Shown in pieces: positions 46,397 to 56,649 of a stretch of DNA of 64,000 nt. Every line of letters starts with the position of its first letter. Positions within the stretch are counted from its first letter, which is position 1. The position numbers were made by a program, and so were the translations under genes. The notes below the pieces were generated by a model. It ran no database searches and was not told where the DNA came from. It worked only from the letters and a program-made list of their open reading frames with translations. Source of the DNA: G963678255 sp963678255 (GTDB lineage Bacteria > Cloacimonadota > Cloacimonadia > Cloacimonadales > WRIO01). Location: NCBI GenBank assembly GCA_963678255.2, contig CAXXTW010000001.1, positions 1,178,001 to 1,242,000 of the forward strand, read 5' to 3'.

Positions 46397-48361
46397 ATGA
46401 AAAAAGTAGTTTTAATAGTTATACTGATTTTCTTAATCGGTATATTGTCTGCTCAGTGGTCAGAAGATCCTGGAGCTAATCTGAGGTTAACAAATTCAGG
46501 TTATGAAGAAGTCATCCCAAAGATTGATTATTCTCCAAATGGAGATGTATGGGTTTCATGGTTTTCATCCGAAGCAGGAAATTACAATGTTCGTTTACAA
46601 CATTACAATTTTAATGGAGAAGCACAGTTTGCACCAGAAGGTTTACTCGTAAGTAATAATACTCAAATGAGCTGGTTAACTGATTGGGATATGAAAGTAG
46701 ATTTTCAAAATAATGCAGTTTTGAGTTTTCTAGATATACGAAATGGGAATCAGGATATCTATGTATATAAAATCTCTCCTGATGGCAGTTTTGTTTGGGG
46801 TGAAAATGGCATTGCTTTGAGCAATGATGCATTGGAAGATTACACTCCTACTCTTGCCATTACCGATCAGAATAGTGTTATTGTCGCATGGATGGCAGGG
46901 ACTGATATAAAATTGCAGAAAATATTGGCTGATGGTACAGTGGTTTTACCTCAAGCAATGCTATTTAATGAGACAGGTTATTCTCACACCTGGCCTCAAA
47001 TACTAGTGCAAGAAAATGATTCTTTTATTTTAAAATATGCAAAGGATTCAGGTCCATTTTATGCCGTTTTACGAAAAGTATATGCTCAAAAATTTGATTC
47101 TCAATTAAATGCAGTCTGGACAAATCCCACAACAATCACAGAAATGGGCGGTATTTCCAGCTGGACACAGATATTCTCTACAGATTCTGATGGAAATGGA
47201 GGATTTATTATTTGTTGGTATGAAGATAGAGATGCCAATCAAATGAGAAATGTCTATATTCAACATGTTTTAGCAGATGGCAGTGTTGCCTTTACTCAAA
47301 ATGGAATAGAACCTACTACCGTCACTTCTCATCAACATTTCTACCCAGTTTGTGCTTATGATCCTCAGTCTAATGTTTCATACATATTTTGGTCTGAGAC
47401 TGATGCAGATCAAAACTTAAGAGGTTTGTCTGCTCAAGCTTTTAATGCAGAAGGGGTAAAGTTATGGGGTGATAATGGGATCTCGATAATTTCATTGGGA
47501 AATCAGTCACCGATGCCAAGTAAAGCAGATGTTGTCAATAATCAATTAATTGCACTTTATAGTGGAGCTTTGAATGGTTCTGTTTCTGATGCAGAATATA
47601 AAGCTTTCAAATTGAATACAGATGGTGAATTTGTCTGGGATGGAGATTTTGTAGCTTTAAATAATGCATCGGGTAATATTATCCATGAAGAAGCCACTTC
47701 TTTTTTAAACAATCAATTGGTAGCAGCTTGGGAAGATACACGTTCAACTCCAACCAGCATATATGTACAAAATATCCATATTGATGGTACTTTAGGGAAT
47801 CAGCAGGTTTCTACACCCACAGGAATAAGTGGCCATGTTACCCTTAATGGTGGAGCAGGGCTTGTAACAAATGTTACAATAGCTCTTGGGGATAGTTTAA
47901 TAACCCCTTTATCTGATGGATCTTACTATCAGGAAATTCCTGCAGGGATTTATAGTGTGACAGCCTCTTTAGAAGGTTATGGTACTGTTACGATTGAGAA
48001 TGTGCAAATTGATTCTGCACAGGTAAGGGTTCTTGATATTGTACTTCAAGCAGTCACAGGTAATATTGATAATACTCCGAATATGACTAAATTTTGTTTG
48101 AACAATTATCCCAATCCTTTCAATCCGGAAACAACTATTAGTTTTAATCTTCTGCAAAATGAAAGAGTGAAACTAGAAATTTATAATGTTAAAGGTCAAT
48201 TAATTAAAACTTTGATCAATGATAAGAGAAATGCTGGAAATCATAGGATAAACTGGGATGGAAAGAATAACTCAGGAAAAATGGTAACCTCAGGTATTTA
48301 TTACAGTAGATTAAAGACATCACAGACAACCTTAGTAAAAAAAATGTTGTTAATTAAATAA
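46397..48361 (+). CDS. Secreted beta-propeller-like protein with sorting domain
   Basis: A 654-residue protein. A signal peptide (about 1-19) precedes repeated beta-sheet units of about 55 residues with W-G-NG-I and Dx(D/N)GxG-like turns, fitting a beta-propeller of unknown ligand. A carboxypeptidase-regulatory-like domain (ISGHVTLNGGAGLVTNVTIAL) comes at about 475-555, and a sorting domain from about 570 (NYPNPFNPETTISFN, KGQLIKTL, KKMLLIK). It lies directly behind a TrmB-type regulator. Confidence 0.88.
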   Translation: MKKVVLIVILIFLIGILSAQWSEDPGANLRLTNSGYEEVIPKIDYSPNGDVWVSWFSSEAGNYNVRLQHYNFNGEAQFAPEGLLVSNNTQMSWLTDWDMKVDFQNNAVLSFLDIRNGNQDIYVYKISPDGSFVWGENGIALSNDALEDYTPTLAITDQNSVIVAWMAGTDIKLQKILADGTVVLPQAMLFNETGYSHTWPQILVQENDSFILKYAKDSGPFYAVLRKVYAQKFDSQLNAVWTNPTTITEMGGISSWTQIFSTDSDGNGGFIICWYEDRDANQMRNVYIQHVLADGSVAFTQNGIEPTTVTSHQHFYPVCAYDPQSNVSYIFWSETDADQNLRGLSAQAFNAEGVKLWGDNGISIISLGNQSPMPSKADVVNNQLIALYSGALNGSVSDAEYKAFKLNTDGEFVWDGDFVALNNASGNIIHEEATSFLNNQLVAAWEDTRSTPTSIYVQNIHIDGTLGNQQVSTPTGISGHVTLNGGAGLVTNVTIALGDSLITPLSDGSYYQEIPAGIYSVTASLEGYGTVTIENVQIDSAQVRVLDIVLQAVTGNIDNTPNMTKFCLNNYPNPFNPETTISFNLLQNERVKLEIYNVKGQLIKTLINDKRNAGNHRINWDGKNNSGKMVTSGIYYSRLKTSQTTLVKKMLLIK

Positions 48362-48380
48362 CTCCCATCTCTCAAATAAA

Positions 48381-48422
48381 AAAGAATACCAGCTCAGATC
48401 AATGAGCTGGTATTCTTTTTTT
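48381..48422 (+). terminator. Strong intrinsic terminator
   Basis: AGAATACCAGCTCA/TGAGCTGGTATTCT stem with a 6-base loop and a T run. Its right arm begins the direct repeat also found at 61416. Confidence 0.92.
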
Positions 48423-48532
48423 AAACCAAATCAAATCCTCTTTTTCAAATATATAAATGATATTTGTCCTTATCATGTTTTGTTATAAAAAAAAGAACAA
48501 TAGGATTTTAATTCGTCACAAATATTGAGACA
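48394..48532. repeat. Direct repeat, left copy, flanking the beta-helix gene array
   Basis: About 139 bases starting in the terminator loop (CAGATCAATGAGCTGGT) and running through AAACCAAATCAAATCC and TATCATGTTTTGTT to the AAAAGAACAATAGG segment. The same series with scattered changes is at 61416-61553, roughly 85 percent identical by eye. It brackets the accessory array. Confidence 0.8.
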
Positions 48533-49463
48533 GTTCACTTCAAAAAGCGATGAATAGAGGCTTATCAGCAAAAAAAGTGAACTATGCCTTTTATTATTAA
48601 ACTTATTTCTAAAATTGACATCTATTTGGAGAAGATAATGGTAGCGCTGACGCACTACAGATAATGGCAAATCGAGAATTTGCCGATAAAAGATAAGAGA
48701 TAATCATCATCGTTGGAGGATATCTTTAGTATGGCATATATTGTATAAGGTCTTTTCATTTCTTTGAGATGATGATGATGAGTTATTAGCTCTGGATTTA
48801 ATGTGTCGCTCCGATGGAGGTATATGTTGTTGGTTGGATATGTTCCGATGATTAAAATCATCGGCTACCAATATTTCGTTCCTCTGGAACGATTGAAAGC
48901 ATTGAGGTTTTAATATTTCGAGTCCGAGCCGAACTCGCTCCAGAACACACCATTTTTCATGGGCATTGTACCATTTATACATTATTATCAGGGAGAAATA
49001 TAGTTGTTACTCAGAAATAGGAGAAGATCTGATGAAATTGTTTCATTATTAATAAAGATTTATTGCTGAATATGTCAAGATTGCATCGATATGAAGCATA
49101 TAGGTTCACTTTTCCAGCCTATAAGTACCTGAGTCGCTTAATGGGAGCTTATATATTTTGGACAGTTTCTTCGAAGTATTCTAAAATAAATTATTTATTG
49201 TCTTGACACTTCATTTAAAATAACTATGAATATAATCAGGAGAAATTAATAGATTATGTTTTGTTTTATATGTAAATTATTTGATATGAGTCTTCGATCT
49301 GTTATTCCGAGTGCTATATATATATATATATATGCAGTTACGTCATTTATTCAGAATGTGAAAGGTTATTATTAAACCTAAAAATTCATATACCGGGAGA
49401 TAAAAACCATTTTCTTTAACCCTTTCAATCTTAAAAACAAATAAAATTAGAAAGGAAAAGAAA
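48533..49463. other. 930-bp non-coding stretch with a hairpin-rich element
   Basis: GGCAAAT/ATTTGCC (48666-48684), CTCC/GGAG (48809-48819), CCGATGAT/ATCATCGG (48845-48864), CGTTCC/GGAACG (48877-48891) and CGAGT/ACTCG (48919-48937) can each form hairpins. Reverse-strand frames across it look protein-like (PSERHIKSRANNSSSSSQRN) but lack start sites and overlap each other. It resembles dispersed structured repeats near mobile regions. TTGACA at 49203 with TATGAA is a possible promoter of the next gene. Confidence 0.5.
49315..49333. repeat. TA dinucleotide run
   Basis: Nineteen bases of alternating T and A about 130 bases before the beta-helix gene start. A run like this can vary in length by slippage and sits in the gene's upstream region. 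Confidence 0.85.
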
Positions 49464-52376
49464 ATGAAAAGAAAAAATTTATCTATAAATTGTAAACCTA
49501 TATTATTACTCGTAGGGTTAATGATTATGTCATCTTATATTTTTTGCCAAACAAACTTAATATTTTATGTGAACCATCCAGATTCCAACATAGAGAATAA
49601 TTTCTCAACAGTTCAAGAGTGTGTAGATAGGGCTGATGGATTAAATGGACATAAATATATCTATATTTGTCCAGATTATGATCATAATGACGTCCCTATT
49701 CCAACTGTTTTTACTGAATGTGTGAGCATTTTATGTAATGGAGGTGATGACTTTGAGGACGAATATGAAATTAGAGGAATAGTTCCAGATGGTTATGACC
49801 CAAAAGATTACATAATTTTTGACAACAGCATTAATCCAGTTGATGGCACCTCATGGGGAGCACCTGCTTTTCTTGTTAAACAGGGTGGTGTTTCTGCAAA
49901 TACAAGAAATACAGTTACTATTGCAGATATGACCATTAAACGCACAAAAACAGGAGAGTGGCATAACCCCTTAGATCCTATTTTATATCCCTCTATGTAT
50001 AACGATTATTATGAAAAATACATAAACAATGGGGGAATTTCTGTTTATGACAGAGATGTGTGCATTATTAATGTACGATTTGGAGAAAGATCAGAAAACT
50101 CAAATTATACTTATGCAATAAAATGCAGAGAACAACCAGGTAAAAGCAGTCATATCTTTCAGATACAAAATTGCTTTTTTACCGAAGCTTGTGATATAGG
50201 AAAACAAGCCATTTATACTTTTGCTGAGATTAATCCTATTGAATACCCAGGAGTTTATTTATCAGAGTTATGGTATAATACATTTGTCTTTGATAGTAAA
50301 TTTAAAGATAATGGCAATTCTATCCTTATAAAAAACTCAGAAATTTATTACATCACAGGAAATGAGTTTATCAATGAAAATAACCACTTGATTGAATCAT
50401 CCATTGCTGTTGAAGCATACTCGACCCATTCTTCTATGAATAACATTGAGTTTTCTGATAATAAAGTAAAAAATCATGAAATTGGATTATTAATGGGCAA
50501 TGTAAATTCTGCTTTAATACTAAATAACTATTACATAGATAATGCCTTGTCAATTGACACACGTCATGGAATCTACGATATCTTTAACAATCTATTTGTT
50601 GTTAATAATGTTTACAGACCCCAATTGTTAGGTATAGGTATTAAAAATGAAAGTGCTAGTATTCAAAAACTTTATAAAAACACTTTCTATAACCTCTCAT
50701 TAAATAACCAAGGGCATGCTGTAAAAAATAATAGTGTTCTTCCTATACAGAAAAACCATAGCAATATCTTTTGGAATTTTGAAAAAGCAATGTCATCATT
50801 CCCTACTGCAACTCTCTTCTCTTATTGCTGTTACAACGGCCAACAAATGAATGCAGATCCTACCAATCTATATGATTCACCAGAATCTAGTTCAGATGAT
50901 CAAAACAACCCTTGGTATAATAATCAGACAATCCCTGAAAATTATATGCTAGCAGAGGGTTCTATTTGCATTGATAAAGGGCATCCTAACCCTAATTTCA
51001 ATAGTGAAGATTATGCTCTAGATAAAGAAGACAGAGAACCCGATGATAGCCGATATGATATAGGGTATAAATACTTTGATCAGTCTGAGTTTGATTTCTA
51101 CCATCTGCATGGTGGATGGAACTGGGTCTGTTTTCCCAAACTGGAACCAGATACCCAAAATGGGTTTGAATCCCCTTATGAGGTGTTTAGTCCAATGTTT
51201 TGTGATGACGCTTTATTCAAACAAGCATATACAAAAAGAGCAGATTTAAGTTATTACTTCATATATAACGGGTCCAATGATCCCTACACTGATAATATCC
51301 GAGAAATGTTCCAATATGAAACCTACAAAATTGCTCTTAGTATCCCTAATGATGAACATTACACTCTTAAAAAATCAGGTGTAAGAATTGCGCCGGAGAC
51401 TTCAGTTGATTTGTTTGTTGGAGAGGAAGGCAATCAGGAAAACTATGAAAACTATATTGGTTATTTCCCTTCTGGTTTACCTGTAACTTACACAACGATT
51501 AAAGATGCTTTTGGAATTTATCTTCCCTTAATAAAATCAATTAAAGCAGAAACATGGACTTGGATTAATTTGAATAATTACTCAAAAGACGGTTCTGGTT
51601 CTGAAACTGTTCCTAGTATGGCAAACAGGATTATCAAACCCAAAGAAGGTTTAGTTATTAAAGTAAAAGAAGATATACCTGGTTTTGTCTGGCAGAACCT
51701 TCCACAAACTCAACCAGCAGTTCCAGTATTAGCCCCAGAATACTACTCTGTAAAAGATAAGAAAGACTATGAAGTGATTGACATTATGTCTGTAGAAAAT
51801 CCTGAAGGGCTTTCTGAAATCGCTGTATTTGAAGACAGTGTTTGTGTCGGCGCTGTAAGAGCTGAATTCCTTCCTGTACAACTTCTTGTTTATACGTCAG
51901 CAATTAACGGAGCGAAAGACACAGCTCCGCTCAATTTCCAACTGCATTACGAAGGAAAATCCAACGAAAATCAAACAATATCCTATCAATTGTGGAATAA
52001 AAAAACAGAACAATATCAGGCAGAAATTCTATATGGCGGGAAAAATGACTATTCCAGAGTCAGGCTTGGGAAGTCAGATAATTCTGTAAATCCAGCTCAA
52101 CAAGCTGTGCTTAACAATTGCTATCCCAATCCCTTCAATCCTACCACAACCATCTCTTGGTCTATGCCCGACAAGGGAATTGCTGAGATCTCTGTATATA
52201 ATATCAAGGGGCAAAAGGTAAAAACTCTTACCAATCAAGCCTATGCAAAAGGTAAGCATCAGCTCATCTGGAACGGGAAAAACGAATACCAGCAATCTGT
52301 TTCTTCCGGTATCTATTTTATCAGACTGGAACATAATGGAAAAAACCAAACCAAAAAAGTCATTCTGATGAAGTAA
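49464..52376 (+). CDS. Large secreted beta-helix-like protein with sorting domain
   Basis: A 970-residue protein. The signal peptide ends near TNLIFYV. A right-handed parallel beta-helix section (about 140-450; short repeats such as IEFSDNKVKNHEIGLLMGN) follows, then a separate C-terminal segment (about 545-880; HLHGGWNWVCFPKLEPD) and the sorting domain from residue 887 (CYPNPFNPTTTISWSMPD to KKVILMK). That last 255-bp piece is almost identical to the ends of the next three array genes, although the rest is unrelated. It precedes the first R element. Confidence 0.87.
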   Translation: MKRKNLSINCKPILLLVGLMIMSSYIFCQTNLIFYVNHPDSNIENNFSTVQECVDRADGLNGHKYIYICPDYDHNDVPIPTVFTECVSILCNGGDDFEDEYEIRGIVPDGYDPKDYIIFDNSINPVDGTSWGAPAFLVKQGGVSANTRNTVTIADMTIKRTKTGEWHNPLDPILYPSMYNDYYEKYINNGGISVYDRDVCIINVRFGERSENSNYTYAIKCREQPGKSSHIFQIQNCFFTEACDIGKQAIYTFAEINPIEYPGVYLSELWYNTFVFDSKFKDNGNSILIKNSEIYYITGNEFINENNHLIESSIAVEAYSTHSSMNNIEFSDNKVKNHEIGLLMGNVNSALILNNYYIDNALSIDTRHGIYDIFNNLFVVNNVYRPQLLGIGIKNESASIQKLYKNTFYNLSLNNQGHAVKNNSVLPIQKNHSNIFWNFEKAMSSFPTATLFSYCCYNGQQMNADPTNLYDSPESSSDDQNNPWYNNQTIPENYMLAEGSICIDKGHPNPNFNSEDYALDKEDREPDDSRYDIGYKYFDQSEFDFYHLHGGWNWVCFPKLEPDTQNGFESPYEVFSPMFCDDALFKQAYTKRADLSYYFIYNGSNDPYTDNIREMFQYETYKIALSIPNDEHYTLKKSGVRIAPETSVDLFVGEEGNQENYENYIGYFPSGLPVTYTTIKDAFGIYLPLIKSIKAETWTWINLNNYSKDGSGSETVPSMANRIIKPKEGLVIKVKEDIPGFVWQNLPQTQPAVPVLAPEYYSVKDKKDYEVIDIMSVENPEGLSEIAVFEDSVCVGAVRAEFLPVQLLVYTSAINGAKDTAPLNFQLHYEGKSNENQTISYQLWNKKTEQYQAEILYGGKNDYSRVRLGKSDNSVNPAQQAVLNNCYPNPFNPTTTISWSMPDKGIAEISVYNIKGQKVKTLTNQAYAKGKHQLIWNGKNEYQQSVSSGIYFIRLEHNGKNQTKKVILMK

Positions 52377-52382
52377 GTTTTG

Positions 52383-52566
52383 TAGGGGCGATTCATGAAT
52401 CGCCCCTAGTTGTAAAACGCTTCTCCAGAAGCGTTTATAGAAGCAACGCACGTGGACGTACGTTGTACAGAAAAATAGTGTGTCGACTGGCAGGAGCTAT
52501 ATCTTGCCAGTCTTAAAAAACTGGAGCAGGGTTTATATTCTGCTCCTAAATTTCCTGGAGGAAAAA
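52383..52566 (+). repeat. R element, copy 1 (tandem palindromes)
   Basis: Five successive hairpins: a 26-base palindrome with arm TAGGGGCGATTCA; AAACGCTTCT/AGAAGCGTTT; CAACG-ACGT/ACGT-CGTTG; ACTGGCA/TGCCAGT; GGAGCAG/CTGCTCC. It ends in the GGAGG ribosome site of the first array paralogue. An almost identical copy lies at 58922-59105. Confidence 0.85.
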
Positions 52567-54765
52567 ATGAAAATCTATCTGCTAATATTCCTATTTTTAA
52601 TAACAATCTCTCTTAATGCTAATCTATTAATTGTCAATCCTGAGAATCAGACCTGCTATCAGACCATCATGTCTGCGGTGGAAGCCTCTGTTCATCAAGA
52701 TACCATACTCGTCTATCCTGGTACATATCAGGAGAATGTCAACTATATTGGTAAGCATATCACGATCAACAGTCTCTATGCCATCGATCCAGATACCAGC
52801 TATATCAATAATACCATTATTGACGGGAGACATTTGGATCATACGGTCAAAGCTTGGATGACTGAAATCGCCACTTTGAATGGCTTCACTATCATCAATG
52901 GTAAAAATATCTATGGGTATAGGGGAGGAGGTGTGTCTTTACGTAATGTCTTATCCTTCACCTTATCCAACTGTAAAATCCATAATAATTATTGTCATAG
53001 CGGAGGAGGAATCGGAGCTGCCAATTCTACTCTTTATCTCAACAACTGCGAAATCTATGAGAATCAGGCAATCAGTGGAGGAGGAGTTTACTTTTTAAGC
53101 TCCCAAGTGGTCATGTCTGAAACCCAAAAGAATTCTATCTATCGAAATCATGCCAGTAAATATGCAGATATTTTTATTTATGATCCTTTTGGCTTTAATT
53201 ATGTCCTTAATCTGAAGATATTTACGATGGAAAATCCGGATCAATATTTTATTTATCCTGTGGATACACTTCAGGTCAATGCCGAGATTTATACAGACTT
53301 ACCCATCTATGCGGATCTATATGTCAGTGCTGAGGGTGATGATAGTCATGATGGGCTGACTCCTGATGCACCTCTGAAATCTTTGCATATTGCGATGAGA
53401 CGCATCAAATCAGACGGGCAGGTTTATACCCTCCATATCAAGAATGGACTATATTCTACTCAGGATCAGCTCTTTCCCCTGCAAGTTAAGCATAACATCC
53501 ATCTCCAGGGAGAAAGTCGTGACAGCACCATTTTTGATGGGATAAATAAAAGACCTTTTTTTGATTGTAGTCGGCAAACTGAACTGGCTTTTAAATTAAG
53601 TAATCTTTGGTTTAAAAGAGGGTATGATGAGGATTATAATCGTGCTCTATATTTCATAGATATGGAAGGGGTTTTTGAGAATATTCGAGTTTCTGATTGT
53701 GTTCAGGAATTGATGATGCCTATTCAGCTTTTTTTGGGTAAGTATTATCTTAATAGAGTAATCATAGATAACAATAAAGGTTCAGAAGGAATTCGTTGTA
53801 GTCAAGTAGATAGCTTAACTATAACTAATTCTATTTTTCGAAACAACCGTAATTTTAATGGAGATCCTTGGGATGGAGCTGGCGGAGGGATTGTTATAAT
53901 TGGTTATATAAACAGTGACAACAAGAGATGTCATTTAAAGATTGAAAATGTATTGTTTGAAAATAATAAAAATAATGATTCAGGAACTAATGGAGGAACT
54001 TCTGCCTTAGTATTAACTGATTGTATAAAAGGCGTTGTTAATAACTGTACTTTTACCGGGAATATTTCAAACAACGGATACTCAATCATGGTATATAGCC
54101 AATTAGGCAATTCTGATCTATCTTTTACCAATTGTATTTTTTACAATAATATCCCCAATAATCAGAATATCAAAGTCTTCACTGATACCATCTTTGTTTC
54201 TCATACTCTGTTGCAGGGAGGTGAAAGCTGTATCACTTGTATTCAGGGTGGGCAATATGTTTTAGGTGAGGGGATTATAGATACGAATCCGGTGTTTATG
54301 AATACTGGCACTTATCCCTTCCGCCTCAGTCAAAATTCTCCCTGTATAGATGCAGGAACGCTATCTATCCCTGGTTATGAATTCCCAAACACAGATCTTT
54401 CCGGACAACCCCGACTTTACGGGGAATCTGTCGATTTAGGTGCTTATGAATGGAATCCTTCACTAGTCAATACTGATCATACAGAAATCATTATTCCAGA
54501 ACTGATTTGCTATCCCAATCCCTTTAATCCCACCACAACCATCTCTTGGTCTATGCCCGACAAGGGAATTGCTGAGATCTCTGTATATAATATCAAGGGG
54601 CAAAAGGTAAAAACTCTTACCAATCAAGCCTATGCAAAAGGTAAGCATCAGCTCATCTGGAACGGGAAAAACGAATACCAGCAATCTGTTTCTTCCGGTA
54701 TCTATTTTATCAGACTGGAACATAATGGAAAAAACCAAACCAAAAAAGTCATTCTGATGAAGTAA
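52567..54765 (+). CDS. Tandem secreted beta-helix protein, array copy 1
   Basis: A 732-residue protein. The signal peptide MKIYLLIFLFLITISLNA is followed by a right-handed beta-helix of pectate-lyase-like repeats (LNGFTIINGKNIYGYRGGG, LTITNSIFRNNR, VNNCTFTGNISNNG), with a DUF1565-like YVSAEGDDSHDGLTP section near 260 and the sorting domain from residue 649. About 95 percent identical to copies 2 and 3 at the two ends, with more divergence at about 370-520. ATG 52567 follows GGAGG. Such proteins are often surface adhesins or carbohydrate-active; the substrate is unknown. Confidence 0.9.
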   Translation: MKIYLLIFLFLITISLNANLLIVNPENQTCYQTIMSAVEASVHQDTILVYPGTYQENVNYIGKHITINSLYAIDPDTSYINNTIIDGRHLDHTVKAWMTEIATLNGFTIINGKNIYGYRGGGVSLRNVLSFTLSNCKIHNNYCHSGGGIGAANSTLYLNNCEIYENQAISGGGVYFLSSQVVMSETQKNSIYRNHASKYADIFIYDPFGFNYVLNLKIFTMENPDQYFIYPVDTLQVNAEIYTDLPIYADLYVSAEGDDSHDGLTPDAPLKSLHIAMRRIKSDGQVYTLHIKNGLYSTQDQLFPLQVKHNIHLQGESRDSTIFDGINKRPFFDCSRQTELAFKLSNLWFKRGYDEDYNRALYFIDMEGVFENIRVSDCVQELMMPIQLFLGKYYLNRVIIDNNKGSEGIRCSQVDSLTITNSIFRNNRNFNGDPWDGAGGGIVIIGYINSDNKRCHLKIENVLFENNKNNDSGTNGGTSALVLTDCIKGVVNNCTFTGNISNNGYSIMVYSQLGNSDLSFTNCIFYNNIPNNQNIKVFTDTIFVSHTLLQGGESCITCIQGGQYVLGEGIIDTNPVFMNTGTYPFRLSQNSPCIDAGTLSIPGYEFPNTDLSGQPRLYGESVDLGAYEWNPSLVNTDHTEIIIPELICYPNPFNPTTTISWSMPDKGIAEISVYNIKGQKVKTLTNQAYAKGKHQLIWNGKNEYQQSVSSGIYFIRLEHNGKNQTKKVILMK

Positions 54766-54771
54766 GTTTTG

Positions 54772-54797
54772 TAGGGGCGATTCACGAATCGCCCCTA
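54772..54797 (+). repeat. R element remnant cut by the intron
   Basis: Only the first R palindrome (arm TAGGGGCGATTCA, with one base changed in the centre) is present, ending exactly where the group II intron begins. The rest of R is missing before the next gene. Confidence 0.85.
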
Positions 54798-55265
54798 GTG
54801 CGTTAGTGATGGATAAATATCAGATGGGTGCAAGTCCCATCCAGAACTCGCATCAAGGTTCTGTAACTGAAAGTAACTGCGTCATCGTGAGATGAGGTGG
54901 AGAGCAACTGGAGGTGAAAGGTCAGTCCGTAGCGATTGCGAACTCGATTCGGCGGGTAATTATGTCGAGCCTCCTAGGGTAGGGCGAAGATTGATGATTA
55001 GGAAAGAAGCAGGAGTGGAATCTGAGCAATCGCCTAATACACCTGATGAGCTGTATGATGTTAAAGATGTAAGCTATGTCAGGACATTACATGTGGTTGG
55101 AGATGGAATGGTCAGAAGGTATTTATCAGTAAGCTAAGAGACCTGATAATAGGAAGAGATGTTATCAGGAGTCAGAGTTCTCATAGTAGTGATCGATGAT
55201 TTGGACAACATAACCAAATCGTAACGAAGGGGAACAGGATAATGAAATTTTGAAAGGAAGTAAAG

Positions 55266-56597
55266 ATGAAAGACAACTGTTCGATAGTGCCAGAAAAGGC
55301 TAAACAAGGGCAAGAAACCGAGACATCAGAGATTAGACAGAGATGGCAATGGGTGGAATCATCTATATGGACAGACAAGATGTTGACAGCTCTCGAAAGG
55401 GGAGTCAAAGGCGGTAAGTGGTTCAGTCTCTGTGACAAAATTTTTGACAGTGCTAACCTTTTTAGTGCATGGCTAAAAGTCAAAGCAAATAAAGGGGGTA
55501 TGGGCATTGACAATATAAGCATAGAGAAATTCAGACGACATGCAGAATCAAACATACTCAAGCTAGCAGAGAAACTTCGGAGTGATAGCTATCGAGCGCA
55601 AGCAGTCAAAAGAGTCATGATTGATAAGCCTGGAAGTAAAGAAAAGAGACCACTGGGAATACCAACAGTTATTGATCGAATCGTTCAGACAGCAATTAGA
55701 AATGCTATTGAACCAATTTTTGAGAAAGACTTCGCAGACCACAGCTATGGATTTAGACCTGGTAGAGGTTGTAAAGATGCGCTTAGGGTATTGGACAAAT
55801 ACCTTAAAGAAGGATATCAATATGTAGTTGATGCCGATCTTAAAGGATATTTTGATACGATTCCCAAAGACAGACTTATGTCTTTAGTTCAAATGAAGAT
55901 CGCAGACGGCAGAGTGCTCAAATGGATTGAAATGTATCTAAATCAGAGTATTTTCGATGGCGTCAAAACATGGACACCAGAGACAGGAACACCTCAAGGC
56001 GCTGTTTTAAGTCCACTTTTGGCAAATATTTATCTTGATCCGCTTGATAAACTGATGGCTAACAAAGGATATAACATGATCCGATATGCAGATGACTTTA
56101 TTGTGATCTGCAAAACTCGAGAAGGATCCTTGAAAGCACTAGAAATAATCACAGAGTGGACGATTAAGAATGGATTAATATTACATCCGGAAAAGACTAA
56201 GATATTAGATTCTGAAGTTGATCCAATTGAATTTTTAGGCTATAGTTTTTTCAAAGGAAAGAAATATCCTAAAGACAAAAGCATCAAGAAGTACAGAGAC
56301 AGCATCAGGAAACACACGAGAAGAACAAACAGTATCAGTTTAGCGCAAATAATAAAGAAAATCACCCCAATTATGCGTGGATGGTTTGAATATTATAAGC
56401 ATAGCTACAAAACAACCTTTCCCAATATTGATGGCTGGACAAGACGCAGATTACGAAGTATTCTAAAGAGGTATGAAAAGCGAAGAGGTATCTCAACAAT
56501 GAAAGATAATTTCAGGTATCCCAATAAGATCTTTGAAGATGCTGGGTTTTTCTCTTTAACCAAAGCCCATCATGAATTATGTCAATCTCTACATTAA
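55266..56597 (+). CDS. Group II intron reverse transcriptase/maturase
   Basis: A 443-residue intron-encoded protein. The RT palm carries YADD at 274-277 (MIRYADDF) with upstream motifs YGFRPGRGCKDAL and DADLKGYFDTI, PQGAVLSPLLANIYL, and a C-terminal maturase X domain (IKKITPIMRGWFEYYK). There is no HNH endonuclease, and the size fits the smaller endonuclease-free classes such as IIC. AAGGAAG precedes the ATG. The protein supports splicing and retrohoming of the surrounding intron. Confidence 0.96.
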   Translation: MKDNCSIVPEKAKQGQETETSEIRQRWQWVESSIWTDKMLTALERGVKGGKWFSLCDKIFDSANLFSAWLKVKANKGGMGIDNISIEKFRRHAESNILKLAEKLRSDSYRAQAVKRVMIDKPGSKEKRPLGIPTVIDRIVQTAIRNAIEPIFEKDFADHSYGFRPGRGCKDALRVLDKYLKEGYQYVVDADLKGYFDTIPKDRLMSLVQMKIADGRVLKWIEMYLNQSIFDGVKTWTPETGTPQGAVLSPLLANIYLDPLDKLMANKGYNMIRYADDFIVICKTREGSLKALEIITEWTIKNGLILHPEKTKILDSEVDPIEFLGYSFFKGKKYPKDKSIKKYRDSIRKHTRRTNSISLAQIIKKITPIMRGWFEYYKHSYKTTFPNIDGWTRRRLRSILKRYEKRRGISTMKDNFRYPNKIFEDAGFFSLTKAHHELCQSLH

Positions 56598-56616
56598 GAG
56601 TAAAACATTATCTGGA

Positions 56617-56649
56617 GAGCCGTGTGCGGGAGAACCGCATGCACGGTTC
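56617..56649 (+). ncRNA. Group II intron domain V
   Basis: A 33-34 base hairpin starting GAGCCGTGTGCGG and ending GCACGGTTC. It has the conserved catalytic AGC triad and the two-base bulge pattern of bacterial domain V. Domain VI follows with a GGGGCG/CGCCCC stem. Confidence 0.9.

Noticed and set aside
48473..48982. Three overlapping reverse-strand frames
   Set aside because: They overlap each other and the direct repeat or hairpin element, have no start sites and are probably non-coding.
49315..49333. CRISPR-like or origin repeat
   Set aside because: A simple TA run; no spacer structure, DnaA boxes or other origin signs are seen.
54892..55137. Open frame of 81 codons
   Set aside because: It lies in the 5' structured part of the group II intron, where RNA structure keeps a frame open.
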